Made by a program: the position numbers and the translations under genes. The notes beneath the pieces are model-generated. The model ran no database searches. It was not told the DNA's origin and worked only from the letters and a program-made list of their open reading frames with translations. Shown here in pieces: positions 46,654 through 59,340 of a stretch of DNA of 64,000 bases (position 1 is the stretch's first letter; each line of letters begins with the position of its first letter). The stretch covers positions 45,139,040-45,203,039 of the forward strand of contig CM037782.1 in NCBI GenBank assembly GCA_021229015.1, given 5' to 3'. This DNA is from Solen grandis (lineage: Eukaryota > Mollusca > Bivalvia > Adapedonta > Solenidae).

Positions 46654-49070
46654 ATATCTGCAGAACTGCAAACTGTGTTCTCACCCGAAGTTTTTTAGCC
46701 CTAAAATGAAATTTGTGTCTAAGTCGAACCATTGAGAAAAATAAAAAATAAGAAGTATGCTGTATGACGTAATGACGTCATATGACGCACGACTCAAAAT
46801 AGTAAATTACAGAAATTCTGCAAACTGCAATAACTGTGTTTCATCCCGAAGTTTTAGCCCTAAAATGAAATTTTGGTCCTATGTTCGAATCTTACTTCAG
46901 CCACAATACTTCGGTTTTTCGGAATTAAGGTTAGCTTACAAATATTCACACCTAGTTTCAAGAATGTACCATCTGTAAATATTTGAAGAAAATCTGACAT
47001 AAATAGCGGCTGTAGAGCGCGAACAACCATTTTTCACTATTTTTAGCTCTGACGTCAACGTGACGTCATAGGGTGCTGAAAATGCTTTTGTCAAAAGCGC
47101 ATACTTTACTTCAATAACTCTGAAATGTTCATTATTCTGAACAACTGGCATCTGTCAAAATCATTGCCCTAAAATGAACATTAAGAAGTATGCTTATGAC
47201 ATCACATGACGACATTTGACGACACGACTCAAAATATACTAAGAAATTCTGCAGAACTGCAAACTGTGTAAGTTTCAACTTTCTATCTGATCCTGAAGAT
47301 CTTAACCCTAAAATGAAATTTTCGGTCCGATGTTCGAATCTTATTTCAGCACAGAACTTCGGTCTTTCGGAATTTCAGTTAGCTTACAGGATATGCACAC
47401 CTTAGTTTCAAGATGTACCATCTGTGAAAATTTGAAGAAAATCCGACCATAAATGGCGGCTGTAGAGCGTGAACACCATTTTTCACTATTTTTAGCTCTT
47501 ACGTCATATGACGTCATAGGGTGCTGAAGATGCTTTAGTTAAAAAGCGCATACTTTACTGTCATAACTCTGAAATATTCATTATTCTGAACAGCTGGCAT
47601 CATGTCGAAACCATTGCCCTAAAATAAAAATTAAGAAGTATGCTTATGACGTCACATGACGTCATATGACGTCACGACTCAAAATATATGTAGAAATACT
47701 GCAGAACTGCAAACTGTGTAAGTTTCAACTTTCTGTCTCATCCTGAAGCTCTTTAATCGTAAAATGAAATTTTCGGTCCTATGTTCGAATCTTATTTCAG
47801 CCACAGAACTTCGGTCTTTCGGAATTTCGGTTAGCTAACAGGATATGCACACCTAACTTTCAAAATGTACCATCTGTGAAAATTTGAAGAAAATTCGACC
47901 ATAAATGGCGGCTGTAGAGCGCAAACACCATTTTTCACTATTTTTAGCTCTTACGTCAAATGACGTCATAGGGTGCTGAAGATGCTTTTGTTCAAAAGCG
48001 CATACTTTACTTTCATAACTCTAAAATCTTCATTATTCTGAACAACTGGCATCGTGTCAAAATCATTGCCCTAAAATGAACATTAAGAAGTATGCTTATG
48101 ACATCACATGACGACATTTGACGACACGACTCAAATATACTAAGAAATTCTGCAGAACTGCAAACTGTAAGTTTCAACTTTCTATCTGATCCTGAAGATC
48201 TTTAACCCTAAAATGAAATTTTCGGTCCGATGTTCGAATCTTATTTCAGCACAGAACTTCGGTCTTTCGGAATTTCAGTTAGCTTACAGGATATGCACAC
48301 CTTAGTTTCAAGATGTACCATCTGTGAAAATTTGAAGAAAATCCGACCATAAATGGCGGCTGTAGAGCGTGAACACCATTTTTCACTATTTTTAGCTCTT
48401 ACGTCATATGACGTCATAGGGTGCTGAAGATGCTTTAGTACAACTCTGAAATATTCATTATTCTGAACAGCTGGCATCATGTCGAAACCATTGCCCTAAA
48501 ATAAAAATTAAGAAGTATGCTTATGACGTCACATGACGTCATATGACGTCACGACTCAAAATATATGTAGAAATACTGCAGAACTGCAAACTGTGTAAGT
48601 TTCAACTTTCTATCTCATCCTGAAGCTCTTTAATCCTAAAATGAAATTTTCGGTCCTATGTTCGAATCTTATTTCAGCCACAGAACTTCGGTCTTTCGGA
48701 ATTTCGGTTAGCTAACAGGATATGCACACCTAACTTTCAAGATTTACCATCTGTGAAATTTGAAGAAAATCCGACCATAAATGGCGGCTGTAGAGCGCAA
48801 ACACCATTTTTCACTATTTTTAGCTTTGACGTCACATGACGTCATAGGGTACTGAAGATGCTTTTGTTCAAAAGCGCATACATTACTGTCATAACTCTGA
48901 AATTTTCATTATTCGAACAACTGGCATCATGTCGAAATCATTGCCCTTAAATGAAAATTAAGATGTATGCTTATGACGTCACATGACGTCATATGACGTC
49001 ACGACTCTAGATATATATAGAAATTCTGCAGAACTGCAAACTGTGTAAGTTTCAACTTTTTATCTCATTC
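46654..49070. repeat. ~450-bp satellite in alternating (dimeric) higher-order array
   Basis: Units start at CTGCAGAACTGCAAACTG: 46659 (partial), 46819, 47249, 47699, 48150, 48576 and 49026 (partial). Spacings are 430, 450, 451, 426 and 450. Units at 47249 and 48150 share variants (CAGCACAGAACTTC, GTCCGATGTTCG), while those at 47699 and 48576 share others (CAGCCACAGAACTTC, TTAGCTAACAGG), so the repeat of higher order is about 0.9 kb. Each unit holds several TGACGTCA sites. Confidence 0.93.
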
Positions 49071-49251
49071 AGAAACGCTCGGAACGTCATGAATACTTGT
49101 GAGCTAACAAGCTAACAAGCTAACAAACAGGCTGCTATGGTGGCATATTTCTGCCAGCCACTTATCCACTTGTCGTAGGAAGAAATAAATGAAATTAAAA
49201 TTGTTTTTTGAATATTGTTGCTTTTTATTTTTTTCCCACTGCAAACTACAA

Positions 49252-49409
49252 ACTGGGGCCGCCGTGGCCGAGCGGTTACAGTCGTGGACTACAAATCTCT
49301 CAGCCCCTCACCGCTGTGGGTTCGAATCCCGGTAGTGACTTCGGATTTTTCATGTGAGGAAGCCTTCCAGCTGGCTTGCGGTAGGTCGGTGGTTCTACCT
49401 GGGTACCTC
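49252..49409 (+). mobile_element. SINE family A with intact tRNA head, truncated by Polinton insertion
   Basis: GGGGCCGCCGTGGCCGAGCGG (box A) and GTGGGTTCGAATCCCGG (box B) are intact. The body (CTTCCAGCTGGCTTGCGG, TAGGTCGGTGGTTCTACC) follows, then stops at GGGTACCTC at 49409. The complement of the 7016-7090 copy shows what should follow; here it is replaced by AGTAGTGAAGG. Confidence 0.9.
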
Positions 49410-49428
49410 AGTAGTGAAGGGTGGCAAT

Positions 49429-49505
49429 ATGGTACCCTCGGTACCATAATTTATTTTATTTTATGGTACCGAGGTACCATAAAAAAAAATTTTTATGGTA
49501 CCGAA
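49429..49505. repeat. GGTACC palindromes at the Polinton left terminus
   Basis: ATGGTACCCTCGGTACCATA (49429-49448) is inversely repeated by TTATGGTACCGAGGTACCAT (49461-49480), with a third partial ATGGTACCGAATCG near 49495. Probably part of the terminal inverted repeat. Confidence 0.7.
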
Positions 49506-51500
49506 TCGAAAATTTATGGTACTAATACAAAACAGATTTAGTTGCTTTTAATAAAAAAACATGTCCTACCTTTAGATCTAACAGGATGACTTAAATCGGA
49601 TAGAGAGAAAGAGTATCCCAAACATTCCCAAATGACGAAATTATTGTCATGTTGACGTCATGTTTTATTTCTTTTTAAAAAGAGGGACCATTTTCTTAAG
49701 TTTGTTATTTAAAAGGGGGGATTGACAATTGTAAAATGCCCCTTTCGAGACATTTTGGGTTGGCCTGAAAAGGGCCTTTTTTGTTTTATTAAATTTGGGG
49801 GCCATACCCACGTTTTTTCAGTCGCACCCCATAAACAAAATTTTTTCTTTAAATCCTGAAAGGAGTTTGCAAAGAAAACCCGGGTTAGTTCCCTTGCACC
49901 TATAAATTTTCAGGCTGTCTCCCGATCCCGAAAGTAGGGTAGAGGGTTTCATCTTCAATGGAAACCCGGACAGGGAATTAGGGAGATCTCCCCTTTTTAA
50001 AAGATGGAAAATTATCACCCCACCTCAACTCGGTGGACATACTTTGTTACGGTCTCATTTTTCCCACTCATGAGTAAAAAAAGTATGGAGTATGTGCCCC
50101 TGTTTTATAGTCCCGGAAATTGCCCTTATTTTCCCTTGTGTTGGCGCCCCCATTCAAAAAACCCTTTTATTTTTTATCCAATAAAAAATGTTTTTTTCGC
50201 CCTTTTGACCTGAAGGGGAAATTGACCTCCCTAACCTATTTTTTCTTGACTATAAATTGTGTAATGCTGTGTATGTTTTTCCATTCTTCCCCGGGAATTT
50301 TCCCTTTTCGTAATTTTTTTCCAACGGCAAGGAAGGCGTTACAAAAGGGAGAAGAAAGTAAAGTCAAGGAAGGGGGGGTTTTAAGGGAAGAGGGTGTAAA
50401 ACCTTTTCCCGAGTTTCCCCCCCTTTCCCATTGTACCCGGATTTGTGGGGTTTTTAACCTGGCATATCCAAAAACCCACGGGGCCTTTAAAGGGGGCGGT
50501 TTTTGTTTTGAGTGAGTGCTAGACACTTCTCAATAAAAAAACGGCCCTTTTTAGGACCATTACAATGATGTAGCTAATAAAATTTGGGCTTTAATGATTT
50601 TTTTTTTGGGGTTTTAACAAAAAACTTTTTAAGCTGGTGGTTACACTCTTTACTGCTTGTTGATGGGTTGGGGTTTCAGGACACACGATGCATGGGTTAA
50701 ACGCTTTCTTGCGTTTCTTGGGTTTTACGGTAGGTTTTTTCTCCAACTCAGAGACAGCCTCTAGAAAACTAAAAACATCACTGTCAAATCACTTTTTTGG
50801 GGCAATTAAAAAAACAAAATTTTCCCGGTTAAATGACAAGGGTAGCACCCCGTACTGTTTGAGGTTTTTGAAGCTTTCTTGTACACCCGATGATAATGCC
50901 CCCTTTTCCAAAACAGGGGTTTTAGCATTCACTTGTCTTTCTGTTTCTAGTCTGATAAGCTTGGGAACTATAGCTTGTGGGTTGCCCTTTCACCCGGGAA
51001 CTCAAATTGTTGCAGGTCATTCTGAAGGAGCGTCGAATCAGGTTTGAAAGTGATGAAGGGGACGGGTCACCCCGCACATTTTTGGGCCGAGATCGGTGGG
51101 GGGGAGTTTAGTTTTAAAAAAAAAGCTTTGTCACTTACTTAAAATTTCCAAACGATGGAGTAGTAAAGGGAAAGCAGCGATGATGAGCCCCCCTGCAAAA
51201 AAGACCAAAGTGTTTTTAGGGGAATTTTATTCCATACGCCACGGTCACAGAGAATTTCAAGAAATTTTAAAAAACAAAATGGCTACGTGTACGTTTGTTA
51301 TTTTTGAAAGAAAATAAAAAAACCGTTTAAATTTTAAACATCAACTTTTAAATGCCCAGGGGTGAAACATTTTTATACAGAGAAGCAGGGGGTAATGACA
51401 ACGTTTAAAATTTTCGTTTTTCCTCCAAAAATCTTTCCTGCCCTTTAAAATTTGGTATCCACTTTCCGTTGGGGAAATTTCAACACCCCAATTTAAAGGG
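49506..51500. other. Polinton left region, unidentified
   Basis: No product recognised. The longest frames are at 50120-50515 (+) and 50688-51047 (+, 119 codons); neither shows a known domain. Base texture changes near 49680 to dense homopolymers. The part from about 51000 may hold the N-terminus of the polymerase gene. Confidence 0.4.
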
Positions 51501-51899
51501 TTTCCGCGGGTTGAACAAAATTAGAGAAAGTATCAAAAAGAAACCACAAGTTTGAGATTCATGACGGGCATCTCCATTTTGAAAGACCTTGTCTTTATCC
51601 CGGGGGAGGGGGGTTAAAAGGAAGAAAGAGAACTTTTGGATTGCACATGAGCATTGAGAAACATGTCCAAAGTGAAAAAAAAGTAGGGAAAAAGTTTGAC
51701 AATGTTCACGACAGTATGTGTTTGGCACATCAATTGTGGTAGGGATATTTTTAAACTAATAAAAGGGACGATAAACCCTGGAAGAAGCGAGGAAATTTTG
51801 GGTTGAGAAAATTTCCCCAAAATTACTTCAAAGTCTTCTTAGTGGGGGCATTAGCCAAATCAACCTTGTGGTAAAAAAAGAATCAAGAAGATTCGCCCC

Positions 51900-54535
51900 C
51901 TATTGACCCAAACCCCGACGGGAAAACCTTTCTTCTTTTTTACTTTGAGTGCCGATTTGTTTTGGGGTAACATATACCAAACTTTTGTGTTGCTCAGCGT
52001 GCTTGTGGGGGATGTTTGTCAACCCCAAAAACCCCGTGTCAAAAAGGCAAAAGCTGGGGTTGACCTAGGAAAAAATTTTTTGGGGTTTTAAAACCCCCCT
52101 TGGGTCAGAATTTTGTGCATGGCTGTTTAAACCCCCATCAAAAAGGTTTACCCCCGTAAATTGCTCAAACCCCTCACCAAGGATACGAGAAACATTTTTT
52201 TTTGGGGGCATTTTAATGCCCACATGATACACCCAAAACCCAAATTGCCCATAAATTGGAAGCAAAATTCTAATGATAAAAGCCCTTCAATTTTGGGATT
52301 CATCGACTCACTGAGTTTTCCAACATCCTTTGTCCGTTTTTCCCCGACACTTTTTGGTTTGGGACGGGAGATGGCAAAAGGAGGGTTTTTCCCCATTTTT
52401 TTCCAACACGGAGGGAATCCCAAAGACTACTTTTGGAGATTTATCTCCCCTTACTTTTTTTACAGCCCAAACAGCATAAAACCCCGGAAAAGAGAAAAAA
52501 CTTTTTCTGAAATGGTACAATGAAAAAAGGGGGCCAAAAGGCTTGTTTTTAAATTTTTTCCCAGTTAGAAATGCAAAATTTACTGCAAATCAATGTGGAC
52601 ATTTTGGAACGGGGGTTTGGTGGAGAGTTTGGGAAAAGAACGGGGTTTGCCCAAAAGTGCCCAAAATTTGGATCCGTTCCTGGAAGCGACCACTCTAGCT
52701 AAATTTTGTGCAAAAAACACGGCGTAAAAATTCAATCCCTCCAAGCCCTTTGGGCTTGTAATCTCTGATGAGGGGTTATCCAAAAAAAAACCTCAAATAA
52801 AAAGGGTTTTCGTTGGATAGAAACAATTTGTTTCCATTTGAAAAGCACATTTCCATCATTAAATGAATTTAAGAAAAATTTTAAAACCTATTACGTTGAC
52901 GGATTCCCAAAGAAACGAAAACCGTATACGAATTCGGGGGGGTGATTCCAAAATGAAAAAAAGGGGGAAAGGAAGACATTTGTAAAGGGTTTTTACAAAC
53001 TTCAAAACAAAGGGAAAGCAGTTAAACAATGCCACAACTTTCGGTTAAAAGGGTTTTTTGGCTCAACAAGGTTACAACACAGTTTTTAATGGGGAATTTT
53101 GATTTTTGATCAGAAATGAAAAATTAAACCCCGAATACAGAGAAAATGTAAACCGTTTTTTTCCCCCTTCCAAAAACCCTATTAACCTGGGGATCCCTTT
53201 GTTTGGGTGGAAACCAATGCCGTTCAATTGTACCAGGAAGTGGATAAAACCCCCAAGGAAGAAATAAAGAAAGCTAAACTTTTCCCCCCGTTTCCATTCG
53301 GGGAACCCAAGTACAAAGCATACACCGGGGGCACCCCCAACATTTTAAGTAAAAAGGGATGATTGATAGGAAGAACATTGGAAATTTAAAAGGGACTCAC
53401 AAATGTAGGTACCTGGGGCCGTACCGTGCTGGGAAGAGTAAAAAAATTCCCAATCACACTTTTGTAAAAAACGCATGTTGCCCGGTTTCCTGGCCCATGT
53501 GGAAAACCCAAAAGCTCTTGAGGTGGGAAAATACCAATATTTTAAAACGTCTTCCACATTGGCACGGGGCCCACGGGAGTAAAGATGTGTATAAACAGTA
53601 TATTAAATTTAAAATTTTAAAAACAAGAAGCAAGGGTTACCCTGATTGGGTAAAAACAGAAGATGATAAAACCCCGCTTTAAAACAGATTTTATTTTTCA
53701 GATAGGGGGTTTATTGGCTTGACAACGTGAAAAAAAACCCAAAGGGAAAAAAGGGCGTTTGAAAACCCCTTTTTAAAACTGTTTGGGGGGGAAAAGAATG
53801 CACAAAAAAAATGTTCAAAACCAAAACTGAAAATGTACAGGTAAACCCGGGTTGTATGACCAAACTCCCCCGACCGTCTTGTCACTGTGCGGGGTTTGCC
53901 GAGTTTTTTCGATCATGAAAAATTTTTTGGTGAATTACCGGATAAAACCCAGACGCAACAAAAGCCCCTTTCCCATCTTCAAATCCAGTGTAGTCTGCCT
54001 TCGTTCTTTCCTTTGCTCGACTTGAACTTTACCCCCATTTTGGAAAAACTTGGAAAAGGGGTACTGTTTTTTGGACATAGACAGTTGTATTAAAATCTAT
54101 GACCCGGACCAGTACAACTTTCCAAATTGGAAGAGCATTTGGGGAAAAGGGGGACGGTAAAAGAAAACCCAATGGCCGCATTGTCAAATTTGGGGGCATT
54201 AGGGGCCAAAAAACTTTTGGGTTTAAAAAAGGAAATCGACATCAAAATGCAAAGAAAAAGGCATCTTTTTGGGGTTTACAAGCAAAGTAAGAAATTCAAT
54301 TTTAAGACTATGGCGAGTGTGTAAAAAGATCGCGAACATTAAAAAAAATATCATCGAATATAAAACCCGAATAAAAGAGACATAAAACGCAAAGTGATCA
54401 GGAGAAAACAGCCCAAAGGGACTTTTCCGCTCGGTGAAACCCAAAACGCGTGGTCGTGGAAAAATATAAGACAGTCCCCGTAGGGTTTCCCCAAACCCTT
54501 CCTAATCGGGTTGGCTTGTGATCGTGGGGCCCACC
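51900..54535 (+). pseudogene. Polinton protein-primed DNA polymerase B (PolB), frameshifted
   Basis: Replicates the element in a protein-primed manner, by family. Order of pieces as read in different frames: exonuclease region with FYFEC at 51935, NFCVAQRACGGC at 51980, GSEFCAWLF near 52104, and GFIDSLSF then LFGLGREMAKGGFFPIFFQH at 52296-52410; a palm/TPR-type region with DVYKQYIKFKILKTRSKGYP and DWVKTEDDK at 53580-53670; FARLELYP near 54015; motif C reads D-I-D-S at 54074-54085 where D-T-D-S is usual; and a C-terminal basic region near 54360. The span fits roughly the last 880 codons of a ~1,100-1,300-residue family; the N-terminus may lie at 51.0-51.9 kb. Single-base shifts between pieces are frequent, many beside homopolymers, and an in-frame TAA lies between FYFEC and NFCVAQ. 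No intact frame. Confidence 0.82.
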
Positions 54536-57260
54536 CCTTAACGGGGGTGGAAACATACGGAGTTTCCCGTTGAACACTCTACCAGTAGAAATGCAACAGA
54601 TGATCTAAAAAACTTTCCTCTTTGAACTAATAAAAAAACCTGCTGCTTTTTTGAAACAAATTTAAATTTTTTCTTGGGCACAGCGCTTTGGGGAAACAAA
54701 AATTTTTTTCACCAACAGGGGAAAGGACCCCTTTCTTTTTTAAAACCAATTTTAAATGATATCTTTAGTGATGTACGAGAGCGTGTTCTTCCAACCCGCT
54801 TTAAAAGTTTGGCCATTCAACGGTTTTTTTGGCCTTTTTACAATCTGTTTACGCAACCGGGATCTTGACGGGGTACAAAAAAATTGATACCCAAAACATT
54901 GATACAGTGGAAACTGCCCTTTTTGATGACGTATGTACCCTCGTTTTGCGTTTAACTACCGGAACGACAACCAAAAGGATATACGTGCCTTTTTTATGAC
55001 TCCAAACCCTTAATTTGTGAAAAAGGTTTTTTAAAATTTTTTGGGTAAACAGTGCGCCGCAATTTTTTCAAAAAAACGACCCAAAAATCCTAGTAATTTT
55101 TTCTTTAAAGACCCAAAATTTCAAAAACCCTTAGAAAGGTTTGATTTGGGAGACGAATCCCCTGGGAAAACCTAAAAATTAAGTTTCTACGCGGGAGTAC
55201 TTGCAAGACAAGAGAACCCAAAAAAAAAAAACCCCTCCAATTCGGAATCCAGGCTTTAGAGCTGTGTTTTTGGGTTTGTGCGTGTATTTGGGGTTTTCAA
55301 CCCAAAACCCGGGGTTTTAAGGACAATCCGAGGAACTGTTTGCGAAGTGCGTGGTTTTAAAATTTTCTTTTGGGATTTCCCATTTTTTTCCCGGAATGGT
55401 GATGTATAAAGAAAGCCGTTTTCATGATGGGGTGTCTTAGTTTACTTTTTTGACTGTTTGTTTTCAAGTTTTTAATTTGCTTTGATTTTTTAAAATAAAT
55501 GTTGTCATGTCAATGCGGTTTTTTTTTTAAACCCCAACTTTAGAAAGTTTTTTTTTTTTTAACATCCAAAGTAACTTTTTCTTCTCAGGGGTTTCGGAAA
55601 AACTCAATTTTTTAAAAAAACTTTTGATTACAAAATGATTTTTTTCATTGGTACCACAAAAACATGGGTTTTTGGGGGTTTTTTTCCCAAAGAATGGAAA
55701 AAAGTCCCTACCCCACAGTTAAAAAGAACGTGAAAGTTTATCAAATTAAATTCGGGAAACCCTAAAGGATGTTAAGGGGTTGAAAGCGATACAACCTTCC
55801 CAAACCTCGTCATATTTATGAAAGGGTTTAGGAAAAAAAAAGATGAGGAGAAAATTAAATTATGGTTCCACGAAAGGGACCCCATAGAAATGCCACTGTC
55901 ATTTACATCCCCCAAAAACCCTTTTTTCCCAAAAACCCAAAACAAAGTTTTCCTTTCAGCTTGAATGCACACTCATGGTTTTATTTCAAACAAAAAGGAA
56001 AAAGGGGTTCAGATCAAAACCCCTTGCGAACCAAATACAACTACCCATTTGGTGAGGGGTATCAAGAGGGAAACCTCAAAAACCTCAGGGAAATATCTTA
56101 TCTTTGACTTTCACCAAGAAAAACCCGAACTGAATTTTTTAAGATGGGGTTCCATCGGGGGGTAAAACGGGTGAAGATCGAGGAAACCGGGATCGTTCCC
56201 TACAGTTTTAAAATACGGGAAACTTTGACACACGTTTCATCTTTAAAGGATACAGCTACCAGGGAAAAACACCCCACATACAGTGATCAAAGCTTAAAGA
56301 ATCGTTGAGGGGGAAAAGAACCCAAAAAAAAACGACAAGACGGGTAAAAAACCCGGTTTTAACAGGATAAAAAAATTTGGTTAAACCTTACTGCCCCCGA
56401 CTCATCTTAGAAAAAAAAAGAAAACCTTTCCAAAACGACGATGAATTTTATGGAACGCAACAAAAAAAATTTTAAGACAGTTAGCTGATAACTTGTGGAT
56501 CAGCCCCAAAAAAACGCCAACTTTTTTTAAAAAACCTGGCGGGGGGAGTTTCCTTGGGGGCCCCTTTAAATTCGTACACTCCCTTCGAGGGAAACGGGAC
56601 CAAAGCTGTGAAAAATTTGGTCCAGTAGAAAGGAAAACAACCACCCAAACAAAAGTCCCCAAAGCCAGGAAACGGTCACGACAAAAACCACAAAACAGCC
56701 AAAAAAACGAAAGTCCCCAGAAAGGGAAAACCCAAACAAGGAAAAGAAGACATTGCCTCATAAACCAAATTTGTCACTGTAAAAAAAAAACGCTCTATAT
56801 CAACGGGAAACACCAAAAGTGCCCCCCCATACTGATTCAAAACGGATGTTTACATAGGGACATCACCCAAAAGGGCATCCCAAATTGTCCCCCCAATTTT
56901 TCCACTGACCTCATCAAACCCCCGTTCTAATAAAAGTTCGATGAGGTCGGGTTTGGGCTCCCACCAAAAGGGATCAATGAGGGTTTTTTCTCCAAACCCT
57001 ACTTCGACGACAATTTTTTGACCTTTCCCAATTCTTCAAGGGGCGTTCTCACCCTCCAATCATCACCCAAGATTTTAAACCAAATCCCAAGTCTTTTTTC
57101 CCCCTTTTAAACCTACTGCCGTTACTGCGATGGGGAAATTAGGCCCAAAGAGTAGTGCGGGCAATATCGTTTTAAAAAACCCCCTTCAACAGGGGTTTTT
57201 AAATAAAAGAGCCCAAAACCCAATTTCATCATAAAACCACTCGTTCGAAAAAACAGGGGC
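54536..57260 (+). other. Polinton middle region, unidentified broken genes
   Basis: Open plus-strand pieces at 54674-54868 (64 codons), 55862-56165 (two overlapping frames) and 56493-56930 (145 codons, Lys/Gln/Thr-rich, with KARKRSRQKPQN) look coding by the way neighbouring frames continue one another, but I recognise no family. A protease or minor structural genes would be expected in such a place in Polintons; nothing confirms it. Confidence 0.4.
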
Positions 57261-57266
57261 AAAATT

Positions 57267-57560
57267 TTGCTGTTTTGTAAAAGGCCTCGCCCAAATTTCG
57301 AAAGAAGATTATTCAAAAGCCCCCAAAAAGGGAAATTGGTGGTTTGTTTTGCTGAATGTTGTCACAACATTTTAAAAGGCAATGTCCCTTTGTCAGGGGC
57401 TCAGAAGCGCCCGATTGCATTTAAGAGACAACACCTCCGACAGTTAGGCCCCAAAAAAGTATAAATTCGAAAAAAGGAAAAAACATTCTCAAACAGAAAG
57501 GTGGGTTTTTTTTACCCCTGTTGGACTTGTACCACTCTTAGGGCCAAAAAAATTTTTAAC
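57267..57560 (+). pseudogene. small basic Polinton-associated protein, broken
   Basis: The frame at 57267-57464 contains ILKGNVPLSGAQKR then a Lys/Arg/Leu-rich stretch; a second frame continues with basic residues and then GGFF-type hydrophobic residues at about 57500. I have the impression of a small lysine-rich protein often found near Polinton integrase genes, with a basic N-terminus and a hydrophobic C-terminal segment. Function unknown. The join is out of frame. Confidence 0.35.
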
Positions 57561-57639
57561 CCCTTTCTGGGGAAATCATTTTGGGGAAAAAATAAGAAAA
57601 TGGGTGAATCGATTGGGAAAAAGGAACAAAAGACCGGGT

Positions 57640-58265
57640 TTCCCCCCCCCCCCTTTAAGTAGTCCCCGGGGAATTTTATCATTACAAAAGAAATGAATCA
57701 AGTTCCCTTTACGACAATTTAATTGTCTGAAATCAGAAAAAAACACAACAATTTTGGGGAAGTATTAAAATCCTTTCAAGGGCACTAAAAAAGCACCCCA
57801 AAACCCCTTTAGACCACACATGGCTGAGAAAAAAACAAGTACAGTGACTGAAAAAAAAAGAGGAAAAACCGATAACCTTTTAAAGATCAAATTCTAGAAG
57901 TGTTTCCCACGACCCTGCGGCGAAAGGCCGAAAGACCATCCCCATTAAGTTGGATGAACATGGCCCGTAGAAAAAATGAAAGGAAAAACCGTTGAAGGTT
58001 CAAATATTATTGATAGGTCAATGATGTAAAAAAAATTAAAAAAAGGGGGGAAAGGGTCAAACCACAGGTTTGGGGAAAAATTTTTTTAGGGACTGAAAGA
58101 GGTTTAACCTCCCCAAAAAAGTCCCTGGGCAAAAACATCGATGGAATTTCATACAAAACCAGATGATGATGAAGAAAAAAAAGGGGGGGGAAAGAATTTT
58201 TGATAGTTTTGCCTACGCAAACCCACATCAAAAAAAAACGAAGACCTATTAAAAAAAGGGAAAAA
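57640..58265 (+). other. Polinton region upstream of integrase, unidentified
   Basis: Fragments such as DQILEVFPTTLRRKAERPSP near 57885 suggest a helical protein, but frames are broken and no family is recognised. Confidence 0.35.
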
Positions 58266-58269
58266 ACCC

Positions 58270-59340
58270 CAGGAGATTTTTAGCCCCCCTTTTGCTGGGA
58301 CGCCCACTTAAAAAGGAAAACGTTTTTCGTCACCTGTACTTTGATTCTGATAATCCCCACGATTTTGGGAAAAAATTCATGGGGCTCTACAAGGCAGCGA
58401 AAAAAAAGTTGAAATCTATCACTTTAAGGATTTCGGGGGACTGGTTGAGAAGTCAAAGAACCCAACGTTGCATAAAACAATACGAACGAAAATTTTTGAC
58501 GTCGACAACTGTTTGGGAGGGGGTTTTCGATCTTTTAAAGGCAAACTGATCTCGCAGATATGCAACGTTGTCAAAAGAATTCACATAATCGCTAAATTAT
58601 ATGTGTCCAAAGATGTTTTTCAAAAAATTTACAAAAAAGGGAAGTCGCTCATCCAAGCCCCAAGGGAAACCCAAAACCACTCTCTTTTCAAACAGACAAA
58701 AGGCCCAGAATTTTTTAACAAAGACTTTTTAGGGAAATTTTTAGACAAGCATGACATTTATTTTTTCACGTCTGGGAAAAACCCCGAAAAAAATTTTTTA
58801 AAGGGCCCCGGGATTGTTGAACGTTTTTTAACGTACCTTAAATCAAAAATGTGGAAATATTTTTTTCATCACCCAAAAAACCCCTTTTTTATTTTTAAGT
58901 GGGTGTACGCAAATATTGGGGACAAAGGGTAAAAATCATCGTTTTATCGTGCTTTTGGGCGTTTCCCCCCGCATCTTGTTAGAGAAAATTTACATGAATT
59001 TACCATCAAAAGAAAAATAAGGAAAACCAAAAAATTTTAAAGTGGGTGATATGTCCGCATCAAAAAAACCAAGCAAAAAATTTGCCAAAGGCTTTTTTTA
59101 AACCCAAATTTGGGCCCGTGGAAAGTTTAAAAATGGTTCGCATCAACAGAAAAACTCCATTGACCGTAAAACTTAAAAAAACTTGGCTGGGGAAACTATC
59201 CCCGGGGCCTTCACGGGTGAAATTTTAACATATAAAAATTCTTGACGGCGTACAAGGCTGTAAAGGGTAAAACTTTTCAAAAAGTGAAAGTCAAGTGGTT
59301 GGGGTTTTCCTTAAAAAATTTTTAAAGTTAGTCCAAAATC
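58270..59340 (+). pseudogene. Polinton integrase (DDE, retroviral type) with chromodomain-like end, frameshifted
   Basis: Inserts the linear element into host DNA, by family. N-terminal part: YFDSDNPHDFG and GLYKAAKKKLKSITL then GDWLRSQ at 58335-58450. Core: GPEFFNKDF at 58702, LDKHDIYFFTSG near 58740, and GIVERF then LKSKMWKYF at 58810-58865, carrying the Glu (58819) of the triad. The Asp before GPEFF is present as GAC in a shifted frame, displaced by one A in an AAAA run. The third part (59046-59228) contains NLPKAFFKPKFGP and is followed by VKVKWLGF at 59284, like a chromodomain aromatic-W strand. At least three frame shifts; the first Asp cannot be placed with confidence. Confidence 0.88.

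Noticed and set aside
46435..46735. Open frames spanning the N run
   Set aside because: They consist largely of undetermined bases.
53416..53439. Walker A-like GPYRAGKS suggesting the packaging ATPase
   Set aside because: It lies between PolB pieces in the same local frame as GYPDWVKTEDDK, lacks a beta-strand/helix context and has no Walker B downstream.
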